A stretch of DNA of 33,373 nucleotides from Subdoligranulum variabile. Lineage in GTDB: Bacteria; Bacillota; Clostridia; Oscillospirales; Ruminococcaceae. A program made the translations under genes and the position numbers. The stretch spans positions 1 through 33,373 of the forward strand of contig SFOX01000015.1 in assembly GCA_004552305.1 (NCBI GenBank), read 5' to 3'. Shown here piece after piece: positions 7,202 through 15,075 of the stretch (position 1 is its first letter; each line of letters starts with the position of its first letter). The notes beneath the pieces are model-generated. The model was not told where the DNA came from, ran no database searches, and saw nothing but the letters and a program-made list of their open reading frames with translations.

Positions 7202-8509
7202 TCAAGCAGATTCTGAATGCGCAGGCTCACAATTCCATCGGCTGTAGGGTAAGGCGAAAATGATACCGGTCAGCAACAAATCAGCAGGCGCTGAGGTTAA
7301 GTGCAGCACCTGGTTTTCCATAAAACCATACGCAACCAAAACCAGCAGGCAGCTTAGGGCTGCCCAATTGCCCATGCGTGCATAGCGGTACAGCGCATAG
7401 GTTGCTATAGCACAGACCAGCAGGAACATAACCGGACCAACCGAATAGAAAAGATAGACATAGAGGTTGTCAATATAAGGAAACTCACCGGTCAAAAGAT
7501 ATCCGGCAATCTTTACCGGGTAAGTCTGCATCGCATAAAAGGATAGCTCCAGGCGGGTAGTGAATAAATCGTTCAATTTATAGAGCGCGGCAAGCAGCGC
7601 TTGCGGAAAGTTGGGATCATCCCGAAAGAAATAGAGCGCCGGAAGTCCGAAACTGATCAGCACAGTGAGCGGCAGGGTGGCAGCTGCCAATGCAGAAAAG
7701 AGCTTGCTGCCGTGCAGGCAATTGCGTGAGGACAGCCATACCGAAAGCAGAACAAAAACAGTTAAAATATAAAGGGAAACACCGGCGGAGCGGGAACGCA
7801 CATAAAATAAAACAAAAGTCCCAAGAATACCGAGTCCCAGTGCATCGTAGCGGCGCAGATGCTTGCTGCGCAGAATGACCCAAGCAAGGGCTAAGCCGAG
7901 CAGGATGCCGCCGAAGGTGTTGTGCTGACCGTAGCAAAAGGGGTGGCGGCCGCGATAGCTGTAATCAAAAGTGATGGGGATGATTTTGGCGCAGGACAAA
8001 GCGGCGGCGGTAAGCACGCAAGGAATGCCCACCAGCAAAAAAGATTTCATGCTCTGGCGGATGTCCACATCCTTGGCGGCAAGCAGCGCCCAGCAAAGCC
8101 AAATCCACCAGATGTTCTGACCGTTAAAAAACACCCACCGTGCAATAAAGTACAGCGCACCGGCAAAGAGCAGGCTTTTTCCGTTGTATTTTGTGCCCAG
8201 CAAAATCTTGACGGTAAAGCACACAGCAATTATGTTGTACAGCACATCCGGAACAACGGAAATAAGCACCGGCCATGTAAGGTGTGCATTGCTGTAACAG
8301 AAGGCAACGATGTATTCGTAACAGCCCAACCCCAGAAAAAAGGCCATGTGACCGATTTTCAAGCGCGGTGCAGCTTGCCATGCTCCGAATAAAAACGATT
8401 CCTGCTGCCACCAGTCGCGCAGCGTCTGGCGCTTACGCAAAACCGGCAGCAGGCTGAACGCACCGCCCGCAAACAGCGCAAGCAGTAAAATGTTGGCATA
8501 AAGATACAT
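7202..8509 (-). CDS. Polytopic membrane protein, O-antigen/EPS polymerase-like
   Basis: The start at 8509 (MYLYANILLL) is chosen because GGGAGGT lies 7 nt upstream; an ATG one codon earlier has only 4 nt spacing. The 435-residue protein has about ten or more hydrophobic segments, a basic loop near residues 22-30, and a central segment GQHNTFGGILLGLALAWVIL followed by RSRSAG. HxNTFGGIL followed by short arginine loops resembles Wzy-type repeat-unit polymerases and O-antigen ligase-like proteins, which vary greatly in sequence. The divergent neighbour is a polyprenyl glycosylphosphotransferase, which supports a polysaccharide role, probably joining repeat units outside the membrane. It ends WNCEPAHSESA in the cytosol or outside. 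Family placement is by pattern, so function is tentative. Confidence 0.68.
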   Translation of the reverse strand: MYLYANILLLALFAGGAFSLLPVLRKRQTLRDWWQQESFLFGAWQAAPRLKIGHMAFFLGLGCYEYIVAFCYSNAHLTWPVLISVVPDVLYNIIAVCFTVKILLGTKYNGKSLLFAGALYFIARWVFFNGQNIWWIWLCWALLAAKDVDIRQSMKSFLLVGIPCVLTAAALSCAKIIPITFDYSYRGRHPFCYGQHNTFGGILLGLALAWVILRSKHLRRYDALGLGILGTFVLFYVRSRSAGVSLYILTVFVLLSVWLSSRNCLHGSKLFSALAAATLPLTVLISFGLPALYFFRDDPNFPQALLAALYKLNDLFTTRLELSFYAMQTYPVKIAGYLLTGEFPYIDNLYVYLFYSVGPVMFLLVCAIATYALYRYARMGNWAALSCLLVLVAYGFMENQVLHLTSAPADLLLTGIIFALPYSRWNCEPAHSESA

Positions 8510-8619
8510 CATCAAAACCTCCCGAGTACTTAGGGAACGACCGCATTTTTGACACAAAGACGATGAAATCACGAAAGCCGATGTGCTAAAGAGAATAGCG
8601 GTGCTACCAAACTATTTCT

Positions 8620-8648
8620 ATTATAAAGACAGTAAGAACTTTTGGCAA
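8620..8648 (-). promoter_or_regulatory. Promoter of the polymerase-like gene
   Basis: On the minus strand TTGCCA (8643-8648) and a perfect TATAAT (8620-8625) are 17 bp apart, predicting transcription from about 8613 and a leader of about 100 nt. Confidence 0.6.
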
Positions 8649-8746
8649 GTGCTGCTAAAATAATTGTAGAATATACAGGAAATTTGTCCACCCTTCGACG
8701 GTTCTGTAACTAAATATTGATGATACGGCTGTAATAAAATATTCAC

Positions 8747-8775
8747 TTGAAAAAGCGGAAGATCTATGATAAAAT
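8747..8775 (+). promoter_or_regulatory. Promoter of the sugar transferase gene
   Basis: TTGAAA (8747-8752), 17-bp spacer and TAAAAT (8770-8775), followed by a leader of about 55 nt. Confidence 0.6.
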
Positions 8776-8835
8776 CATAAGAACCATGAATAAATTGGGA
8801 AACTGTGTGCAGTATCTGCAAACAAGGTGGAAAGC

Positions 8836-10287
8836 ATGAACAATAGGAGAGAAAAAATCCAATATATTGGGGTTTTCTTAGCCGACTTGATTGGATTGAT
8901 TATCAGCATCGGGCTGGCATGGGAAATTATCGACGGCATACTTGGGAAAATGCGGGAATATGCATCCAACGATTTTTTGTGGGCGGTGTTGCTGCTGACG
9001 CTGGCGTATATCTGCTCGTTCTTTTTGACTGACCAGAAAGGGGATATTGTCGCACGCCCCCTGCGGCGCGATTTTGTCAAGACGGTAAAATTCAACCTTT
9101 TGATGGGACTCATCAATTCTGCGGGGCTTGCTCTAACAAAGGCGGCTATGCTGGATTCCCGCTACTTTTTGCTGTTTGTGCCGGTCATCAACGTTTTTAC
9201 AATGACCGTTACCCATGCCGCACTCAAGGAGGTGCTGAAAAACACCTACAAAATGCGGGGGCTGCAAAGTCTGGTGGGGGTCATTACAACTGCCGACCAT
9301 GCAGAGAATATGATCCGGGATCTATATCAGGACTGGTCTAACCGGATTGTGGGCTTGGCGATTCCCGAGGCAACCGACGACGAGATCGGGAAAGAAATCG
9401 CGGGGGTTCCCATAGCTGCCAACTATGCCGGTTTTATGGATTGGCTGCGCCGCACGGCATTGGATGAGGTCTATGTGGATATCCCGATGGACAGCGGAAG
9501 CTCCTTCGTGCCGTTCCTTGAGGAGATGGAGAGCATGGGGCTTACGGTGCATTTCAGCCTGCCCACGCTGAACCGTCTGGAGCGGGACTGCTGCAGCGAA
9601 ACCAGCGCCGCCCGTATGAGCCGCACGCTGGGACGCTGTGCGGGGCATAATATGGTAACCATCGGCACGGTGGAGCTTAGCATAACCGACCAGATTATGA
9701 AGCGCGCGTTGGATATTGTGGGCAGCATTGTGGGCTGCATTATCAGCATCCCTATCATCGCCATTGTGGCAATTCCACTCAAGCTGGAAAGCCCGGGTCC
9801 CTTGGTCTTTAGGCAGAAGCGCGTGGGACTCAACGGTCGCGAATTCTATATCCATAAGCTGCGCAGTATGTACATAGATGCCGAGGAACGCAAGAAGGAA
9901 CTGATGTCCCAAAACGAGATGACGGGGCTTATGTTCAAAATGCAGGATGATCCCCGCATTACCAAGGTGGGCAAGTTCATCCGCAAGACAAGTATCGACG
10001 AATTGCCGCAGTTTTTTGATGTTCTGCGCGGACCTATGAGCTTGGTGGGCACCCGCCCGCCGACGCTGGATGAGTATAAACAGTACGAGAGCCACCATAA
10101 GCGACGTCTGAGCATGAAGCCCGGCATTACCGGGCTGTGGCAGGTCAGCGGGCGCAGCGGCATCGAGGATTTCGAGGAGGTCGTAAAGCTGGATACGACC
10201 TACATCGATAACTGGACCTTTTGGGGTGATATCAAAATTCTGTTTAAGACAGTCGGCGTTGTCTTTGCAAGGCGCGGCGCCGAATAA
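8836..10287 (+). CDS. Polyprenyl glycosylphosphotransferase (bacterial sugar transferase family)
   Basis: ATG 8836 is preferred over the GTG at 8827, because that GTG lies within the AAGGTGG ribosome site. The 483-residue protein has about four N-terminal transmembrane helices (10-125), a nucleotide-binding-like cytoplasmic domain (about 135-270), a re-entrant membrane helix (RALDIVGSIVGCIISIPIIAI, about 293-318) and the bacterial sugar transferase domain with LVFRQKRVGLNG, KLRSMYIDAE, FIRKTSIDELPQFF, LRGPMSLVGTRP and KPGITGLWQVSGR. Members transfer a hexose-1-phosphate from a nucleotide sugar to undecaprenyl phosphate, the first step of capsule or exopolysaccharide repeat synthesis. The donor sugar cannot be read from sequence. 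It is monocistronic, ending at a terminator. Confidence 0.92.
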   Translation: MNNRREKIQYIGVFLADLIGLIISIGLAWEIIDGILGKMREYASNDFLWAVLLLTLAYICSFFLTDQKGDIVARPLRRDFVKTVKFNLLMGLINSAGLALTKAAMLDSRYFLLFVPVINVFTMTVTHAALKEVLKNTYKMRGLQSLVGVITTADHAENMIRDLYQDWSNRIVGLAIPEATDDEIGKEIAGVPIAANYAGFMDWLRRTALDEVYVDIPMDSGSSFVPFLEEMESMGLTVHFSLPTLNRLERDCCSETSAARMSRTLGRCAGHNMVTIGTVELSITDQIMKRALDIVGSIVGCIISIPIIAIVAIPLKLESPGPLVFRQKRVGLNGREFYIHKLRSMYIDAEERKKELMSQNEMTGLMFKMQDDPRITKVGKFIRKTSIDELPQFFDVLRGPMSLVGTRPPTLDEYKQYESHHKRRLSMKPGITGLWQVSGRSGIEDFEEVVKLDTTYIDNWTFWGDIKILFKTVGVVFARRGAE

Positions 10288-10298
10288 AATGCTGCCTG

Positions 10299-10337
10299 AA
10301 AACGCATGGCTTGACATTGGGCGAGCCGTGCGTTTTT
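10299..10337 (+). terminator. Intrinsic terminator after the sugar transferase gene
   Basis: A 13-bp stem (10299-10311 with 10324-10336, AAAACGCA.GGCT with one T:G pair) has a 12-base loop and five T residues. A perfect TTGACA occupies the edge of the loop (10311-10316), but no acceptable -10 follows. The next ATG is only 31 bp away. Confidence 0.8.
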
Positions 10338-10368
10338 GGGTCAAAATGAAACGGGAAAGGGGAAAGCT

Positions 10369-11043
10369 ATGACAGGGCGTTTGGCGCGCATTTTGATAAA
10401 TTCCTTCGGCACAATTTTGCTGCCGGGGCTTACGGTCACCATTCCGCTGACGATTTTGTCCTTCGGGTTTGCGTTGATTATTGCCGTCACGGTGGCGTTG
10501 GTGCAGTTTGCCCATGTGCCGGTGCTGGAAAAACTGGCACGGCTGTATATCTGGATCATTCGCGGCACACCGGTTTTAGTGCAGCTGTTTGTGGTGTTTT
10601 ACGGGTTGCCCGGCGTCGGGATTTTGATCGAGCCGTTTCCGGCGGCGGTGCTGGTATTTTCCATCAACGAGGGTGCCTATTGTGCCGAAACAATTCGTGC
10701 CGCGCTGGAATCAGTACCGCGCGGGCAGTTGGAGGCAGGGCAGTGCGTGGGTATGAGCTATCTGCAGATCATCCGGCGCATCATCTTGCCGCAGGCGCTG
10801 CGCACAGCGTTTCCTACGCTGGCCAGCTCGCTGATTGCCATGGTCAAGGACACCTCGTTGGCTGCCAACATCACGGTGACGGAAATGTTTATGACGACCC
10901 AGCGCATTGTGGCAAGAACTTATGAGCCGCTGGCACTGTATATAGAGGTCGGTCTTGTTTACCTTTTGTTCTGCACGGTGCTGACCCGTCTGCAGGCTTG
11001 GGGCGAAAAAAAGCTGAACCAACACGGCGCACAAAGGAGTTGA
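10369..11043 (+). CDS. Amino-acid ABC transporter permease, cystine type
   Basis: The start ATG 10369 follows a GGGAAAGGGG ribosome site. The 224-residue protein is of the HisM/GlnP permease family: an N-terminal segment with LLPGLTVTIPLTILS, about five membrane helices, IRGTPVLVQLFVVFYGLP, and the ATPase-contacting EAA loop near EAGQCVGMSYLQIIRRIILPQA. It forms the membrane channel, probably as a homodimer because only one permease gene is present. The operon order permease, ATPase (4-bp gap), lipoprotein (4-bp overlap) is compact. Substrate is inferred from the binding protein as cystine or a similar polar amino acid. Confidence 0.92.
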   Translation: MTGRLARILINSFGTILLPGLTVTIPLTILSFGFALIIAVTVALVQFAHVPVLEKLARLYIWIIRGTPVLVQLFVVFYGLPGVGILIEPFPAAVLVFSINEGAYCAETIRAALESVPRGQLEAGQCVGMSYLQIIRRIILPQALRTAFPTLASSLIAMVKDTSLAANITVTEMFMTTQRIVARTYEPLALYIEVGLVYLLFCTVLTRLQAWGEKKLNQHGAQRS

Positions 11044-11047
11044 TACC

Positions 11048-11794
11048 ATGCTGCAGGTTCGCAATTTGAAAAAATCCTTTGGTACGCTGAAGGTTCTGAA
11101 GGGCGTTGACCTTGATGTGAACAAGGGCGATGTGGTGGCGATTCTCGGCTCCAGCGGCAGCGGAAAAACGACGATGCTGCGCTGCTTGAACTTTTTGGAG
11201 CGCGCGGACGCCGGTACGATGCTGTTTGACGAAAAGCAGCTGGAACTACACAGCGCAAGCCGGGCGGATATAAATGCCCTGCGTCGCCGCACGGGGTTTG
11301 TGTTCCAGAACTATAACCTGTTTGCCAACAAAACGGCGCTGCAAAATGTGACGGAGGGGCTGATCATCGCCCGCAAAATGCCCCGCGCCCAAGCGGAGGA
11401 AATCGGACGCTCAGCCCTTGTGGAGGTCGGCATGGAGGATCGTGCCGATTCCTATCCAAGCCAGCTTTCAGGCGGACAGCAGCAACGTGTGGCGATTGCC
11501 CGTGCGATTGCCGCAGACCCGGAAATCATCTATTTTGATGAGCCGACCTCGGCGCTTGACCCGGAGCTGACCGGTGAGGTGTTGGCAGTTATGCGCAAGC
11601 TGGCGCAGGAGGGGCGCACGATGCTGGTCGTGACCCACGAAATGGACTTTGCCCGCCATGCGGCAAACCGTGTTATCTTTATGGACGGGGGCGTTATTGT
11701 GGAACAAAATAACGCAGAAACGTTCTTTACGAATCCTGCTCAACCCCGGACGCAAGAGTTTTTACAAAACTACAAACAGAGGAGCTTATTGTGA
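11048..11794 (+). CDS. Amino-acid ABC transporter ATP-binding protein
   Basis: The 248-residue ATPase has Walker A GSSGSGKTT (about 35-43), the Q-loop in GFVFQNYNLF, the signature LSGGQQQRVAIARA, Walker B IIYFDEPTSALD and switch His in VVTHEMDFA. It follows the permease by 4 bp with AAAGGAG ahead of the ATG, and its TGA overlaps the GTG start of the binding protein. The length and lack of extra domains match the GlnQ/TcyC group that powers polar amino-acid importers. Confidence 0.95.
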   Translation: MLQVRNLKKSFGTLKVLKGVDLDVNKGDVVAILGSSGSGKTTMLRCLNFLERADAGTMLFDEKQLELHSASRADINALRRRTGFVFQNYNLFANKTALQNVTEGLIIARKMPRAQAEEIGRSALVEVGMEDRADSYPSQLSGGQQQRVAIARAIAADPEIIYFDEPTSALDPELTGEVLAVMRKLAQEGRTMLVVTHEMDFARHAANRVIFMDGGVIVEQNNAETFFTNPAQPRTQEFLQNYKQRSLL

Positions 11795-12606
11795 AAGTAT
11801 TTGCTAAGAAATTGTCCGCGCTGCTGCTCGTCGCCGGCATGACTGCCGTTTTGGCAGGCTGCGGCAGCAAGACCGAAACCACCGGCAAGGATCAGCTTGC
11901 CCGCATCCAAGAGAGCGGCACTATTGTTATCGCCATGGAGGGTACCTGGGCGCCGTGGACCTACCACGACGAAAACGACAAGCTGGTCGGTTACGATGTG
12001 GAGGTCGGCACCAAAATTGCTGAAAAGCTGGGTGTTACCCCCACCTTTGTGGAGGGCGAATGGGACGGTCTGCTGGCGGGTCTGGATGCCGGGCGCTATG
12101 ACATTATGGTCAATGGCGTGGACATTACCGAGGAACGCAGCGAAAAATACGACTTTTCCACCCCCTATGCCTACAACCGCACGGCGGTCATTGTGGGCAG
12201 CGACAACGATACCATCCATTCGCTGGAGGATCTTAAGGGCAAGCACACCGCCAACACCATCAGCAGCACCTATGCCCAGCTGGCAGAGCAATACGGCGCA
12301 GAGGTTACCGGCGTGGATGACCTGAACCAGACCTTTGAGCTGCTGCTCAGCGGGCGCATTGACGCGACCTTGAATGCAGAAATGACCTACTACGACTATA
12401 TGAAGGAACATCCCGATGCCAAGGCAAAGATTGCTGTGCTGACCGATGATGCCAATAAGGTGGCAATTCCCCTGCGCAAGGGCGAGGATTCTGCCAGCCT
12501 GCGTGAGGCTGTGAACAAGGCAATTGAGGAAATGCGCGAATCCGGCGAGCTGAAGGAGCTGAGTGAGAAATATTTCGGCACCGATATCTCTACGATGGAG
12601 CAGTAA
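11791..12606 (+). CDS. Amino-acid (probably cystine) ABC transporter substrate-binding lipoprotein
   Basis: The start is GTG 11791, overlapping the ATPase stop, with GAGGAG 6 nt upstream. The 271-residue protein has a lipoprotein signal with lipobox LAGC (lipid-modified Cys24) and one SBP family 3 domain: GTWAPWTYHDENDKLVGYDVEV, FVEGEWDGLLAGLDAGRYD, GVDITEERSEKYDFSTPY, then the two-lobe hinge and DEMT-like NAEMTYYDYM. From memory the WDGLxAGLDAxRYDxxxNxVxITEER pattern is typical of FliY/TcyA cystine-binding proteins, so cystine is the best guess; other polar amino acids remain possible. It is anchored outside the membrane. Confidence 0.88.
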   Translation: MKVFAKKLSALLLVAGMTAVLAGCGSKTETTGKDQLARIQESGTIVIAMEGTWAPWTYHDENDKLVGYDVEVGTKIAEKLGVTPTFVEGEWDGLLAGLDAGRYDIMVNGVDITEERSEKYDFSTPYAYNRTAVIVGSDNDTIHSLEDLKGKHTANTISSTYAQLAEQYGAEVTGVDDLNQTFELLLSGRIDATLNAEMTYYDYMKEHPDAKAKIAVLTDDANKVAIPLRKGEDSASLREAVNKAIEEMRESGELKELSEKYFGTDISTMEQ

Positions 12607-12639
12607 TCGCATGCAAGAAAAGCAAGGAGAAAATCTGAC

Positions 12640-14073
12640 ATGGAAAAAACCGAAAAGCTCACACTGCGAGAGTGTATTTTCGGCGATAAAAATTTCTACC
12701 GCCATGTGCTGGCGGTAGTCTTGCCCATCATTGTGCAAAATACCCTGACCAACGTTGTCAGCCTGCTGGACAATGTTATGGTAGGGCAGGTGGGAACCCT
12801 GCCCATGAGCGGTGTTGCCATTGTGGGACAATTGATTTTTGTGTACAACCTTGCCATCTGGGGCAGTACCTCCGGTGCTGGGCTGTTTGGCGCGCAGTAT
12901 TTTGGCAGCGGTGATATGGAGGGTGTGCGGCATACCTTCCGGTTTAAGCTGCTGGTGGCGTCGATCATTACCGTGGGCGGGATGCTGCTGTTCGGATTTG
13001 CGGGCAAGAGCCTGATTGGCGCCTATATTGCAGCGGACACAGCGCCCGCCGACGCGGCAGCGACCTTAGGCTATGCGTGGCAGTATCTGTGCATTATGCT
13101 GGTGGGCTTGGTGCCCTTTGCCCTGACACAGTGCTATGCAGGAACCCTGCGTGAAAGCGGTCAGACCGTGCTGCCGATGAAGGCAAGTATGATTGCCATG
13201 GTCGTCAACTTTGCGTTTAACGCCCTGCTGATTTTCGGCTTGCTCGGCTTTCCCCGTATGGGCGTGGCGGGCGCTGCAGTTGCCACGGTTCTCTCCCGCT
13301 TCGTGGAGCTTGCCGTTGTGGTGGTGGGCGCTCACAGAAGCCTGGAGCGCTATCCGTTCTTTGCAGGCGTATATGCCAGTATGCACATTCCGGCAGAGCT
13401 TGCCAAAAACATCCTGCTGCGCTCCATGCCGCTGCTGCTCAATGAGCTGATGTGGGGTATGGGACAGGCAATTTTACTGCAATGCTACTCGGTGCGCGGC
13501 ATACAGGTGGTTGCGGCGCTGAACATCTGCAACACCATCTCTCAGATTTTCAACGAGGTGTTTCTCTCGCTGGGCAACGCTACGGCCATCGTGGTGGGGC
13601 AGGAACTGGGTGCAGACCGTATGCAGGGGGCGCGCCGCTCCGCTTGGCGTATGCTGAGCCTGAGCGTAATGAGCTGCGTGGTTATGGGTTCGCTTTTGAG
13701 CCTGTGTGCGCCGCTGATTCCGCAAATTTACAACACCGAGGAATCCATCCGGCTGTTGTCCACCGAATTGATCCGCGCGGTGGCGCTGTGTATGCCGCTG
13801 TTCGGCTTTGCCAACTGCGCTTATTTTACGCTGCGCAGTGGCGGAAAAACCTTTATTACCTTCCTGTTTGACAGCTGCTTTACCTGTGGTGTCACGGTAC
13901 CGGTCGCCTATGTGCTGGCGCACTTTACTGCCATGCCGATCGTTACGGTGTTCCTGTTAGCGAACGCCCTCGATTTGATCAAATGCGTTATCGGCTTTGT
14001 GCTGCTGAAAAAGGGCATCTGGGTCAAAAATATCGTTAAGGCAACACCGCACAATTCCCGCCTAACGGCTTAA
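12640..14073 (+). CDS. MATE family efflux transporter with MITE-derived C-terminus
   Basis: The 477-residue protein has about twelve membrane helices in two halves: VLPIIVQNTLTNVVSLLDNVMVGQ (first helix), LRESGQTVLPM, RMGVAGAAVATVLSR and a second half beginning near residue 245. MATE proteins export cationic drugs or metabolites by Na+ or H+ antiport. AAGGA lies about 10 nt before the ATG, 33 bp after the binding-protein gene, so it may be read from the same transcript. The last eleven codons (KATPHNSRLTA) and the stop lie inside a 180-bp inverted-repeat element, so the native C-terminus was replaced. The substrate cannot be inferred. Confidence 0.92.
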   Translation: MEKTEKLTLRECIFGDKNFYRHVLAVVLPIIVQNTLTNVVSLLDNVMVGQVGTLPMSGVAIVGQLIFVYNLAIWGSTSGAGLFGAQYFGSGDMEGVRHTFRFKLLVASIITVGGMLLFGFAGKSLIGAYIAADTAPADAAATLGYAWQYLCIMLVGLVPFALTQCYAGTLRESGQTVLPMKASMIAMVVNFAFNALLIFGLLGFPRMGVAGAAVATVLSRFVELAVVVVGAHRSLERYPFFAGVYASMHIPAELAKNILLRSMPLLLNELMWGMGQAILLQCYSVRGIQVVAALNICNTISQIFNEVFLSLGNATAIVVGQELGADRMQGARRSAWRMLSLSVMSCVVMGSLLSLCAPLIPQIYNTEESIRLLSTELIRAVALCMPLFGFANCAYFTLRSGGKTFITFLFDSCFTCGVTVPVAYVLAHFTAMPIVTVFLLANALDLIKCVIGFVLLKKGIWVKNIVKATPHNSRLTA

Positions 14074-14215
14074 GCACCGCTCCGACGGCTGCGGCACGGC
14101 ATCTGCGTTGCCAAAATGCTCGCCAATACACAAAGTATTGCCTGCGCTTTTGGCTTAGCAACTGCCGCACCTCGCTCGCCGTATCGGCACTTAGAATTAT
14201 GCGGTACTGCCTTAA
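14036..14215. mobile_element. MITE-like non-autonomous element, 180 bp
   Basis: The ends are 22-bp imperfect inverted repeats, TTAAGGCAACACCGCACAATTC at 14036-14057 and its complement-like partner at 14194-14215, matching at 19 of 22 positions. The interior is also largely self-complementary: GTTGCCAAAA pairs with TTTTGGC..GCAAC and the centre CAATAC..GTATTG forms a perfect small hairpin. TTAA stands at both ends, compatible with a TA or TTAA target duplication. It contains no transposase gene. It lies across the end of the MATE gene and just before the GNAT ribosome site. No second copy was seen in the window. Confidence 0.82.
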
Positions 14216-14257
14216 ATAAAGCGGGGCTGTACCGAGGACTAAGGGGGATTTGCGTTG

Positions 14258-14728
14258 ATGCGAAAGGCAAATTTGCACGACTTGCCGCGCATTTTGGAAA
14301 TTTATGCCTACGCGCGGCAGTTTATGCGCAATACCGGCAACCCGACCCAATGGAGGGAGGGTACACCTGCCGAAAGTACGCTGCGCCGTGATATGGCAGC
14401 AGGGCAGTTGTATGTGCAGGAGGATGACGAGGTTCATGCAGTGTTTGCACTGATCCTCGGCGCTGACCCAACTTACGCAAAAATTGACGGTGCGTGGCTG
14501 TCGGATGCGCCGTATGCCACCCTGCACCGGGTGGCAAGTGATGGCACACGGCACGGCGTGCTGAACCAAGCGGTGGAGTTTGCCAAAACGCAGTGCAGTC
14601 ATCTGCGCATTGACACCCATAAGGATAACCAAATTATGCAGCGTGCTATTGCCAAAAACGGATTCCGCTATTGCGGGGTCATTCTTACGGATGACGGCAC
14701 ACCGCGTCTTGCCTATGAATGGCTATAA
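14258..14728 (+). CDS. GNAT family N-acetyltransferase
   Basis: The 156-residue protein begins MRKANLHDLPRILEIYAYAR, the usual first strand and helix of GNAT enzymes, and ends with LRIDTHKDNQIMQRAIAKNGFRYCGVI, the typical N-acetyltransferase motif A/B region with DTHxDNxxMQ. AAGGGGG (14241-14247) serves either ATG 14258 or TTG 14255; ATG is chosen. Members transfer acetyl from acetyl-CoA to small amines or protein N-termini; the acceptor is unknown. The gene starts 42 bp after the MITE-like element, so its promoter was probably displaced or supplied by the insertion. Confidence 0.82.
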   Translation: MRKANLHDLPRILEIYAYARQFMRNTGNPTQWREGTPAESTLRRDMAAGQLYVQEDDEVHAVFALILGADPTYAKIDGAWLSDAPYATLHRVASDGTRHGVLNQAVEFAKTQCSHLRIDTHKDNQIMQRAIAKNGFRYCGVILTDDGTPRLAYEWL

Positions 14729-14906
14729 GGCGGCAACGCGCCATTCCGGAAGCTGCAGCACACTATACTTGTTGCATAAAGCGCAAGGATATATAAACAA
14801 AATTGAAACACAAATAACTTTAAGGCATTAAAGAACAAAAGTGAAGTGTGATGTTCGAAATTCTTTGTGCAACCGTACAGAATCCTGTATTTTGTTGCAA
14901 AAAAGG

Positions 14907-14935
14907 GTGACAATCGTTACCATTCGGTGTATAAT
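14907..14935 (+). promoter_or_regulatory. Promoter of the opp operon
   Basis: GTGACA (14907-14912) and a perfect TATAAT (14930-14935) are 17 bp apart, predicting a start near 14942. Confidence 0.7.
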
Positions 14936-14957
14936 ACCGACATATTCCAAACAAGAG

Positions 14958-14985
14958 GCGTCGTCGCAATCCGTACGACGCTTTT
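14958..14985 (+). terminator. Terminator-like hairpin in the opp leader, possible attenuator
   Basis: GCGTCGT (14958-14964) and ACGACGC (14975-14981) form a 7-bp stem with a 10-base loop, followed directly by TTTT. It lies between the opp promoter and oppB, so it would end a fraction of transcripts unless opposed. Confidence 0.5.
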
Positions 14986-15075
14986 ATGATAAAAACAAAT
15001 GTGCGCTGTGGGCAAACATTTTCCTGCTGCGCCGAACACGGATGTAATTCGTTTGGCGAAAAAGAGGGGAACCAA

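Larger units (their letters stand above)
8510..8835. other. Divergent intergenic region (326 bp) with two promoters
   Basis: This AT-rich stretch separates the minus-strand polymerase-like gene from the plus-strand sugar transferase. It holds one promoter for each direction, listed separately, whose start sites lie about 170 bp apart, and untranslated leaders of about 100 and 55 nt. I see no small gene or clear RNA in it. Confidence 0.6.
14729..15075 (+). other. Intergenic region before the opp operon (347 bp)
   Basis: The first part is AT-rich and shows no gene or clear terminator after the GNAT gene. From 14907 it holds the opp promoter and from about 14942 a leader of roughly 134 nt with one terminator-like hairpin, both listed separately. 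An open frame through it in the oppB frame lacks a ribosome site and starts within the hairpin. Confidence 0.6.

Noticed and set aside
14036..14632. 198-codon minus-strand frame through the MITE-like element and GNAT gene
   Set aside because: Its C-terminal part is a translation of the repeat and its N-terminal part is antisense to a well-supported acetyltransferase.
14908..14922. TGACAATCGTTACCA in the opp promoter as a catabolite-response element
   Set aside because: The half-sites match only TG..AA and TT..CA, and spacing around the CG differs from the usual cre, so it is not better than chance.
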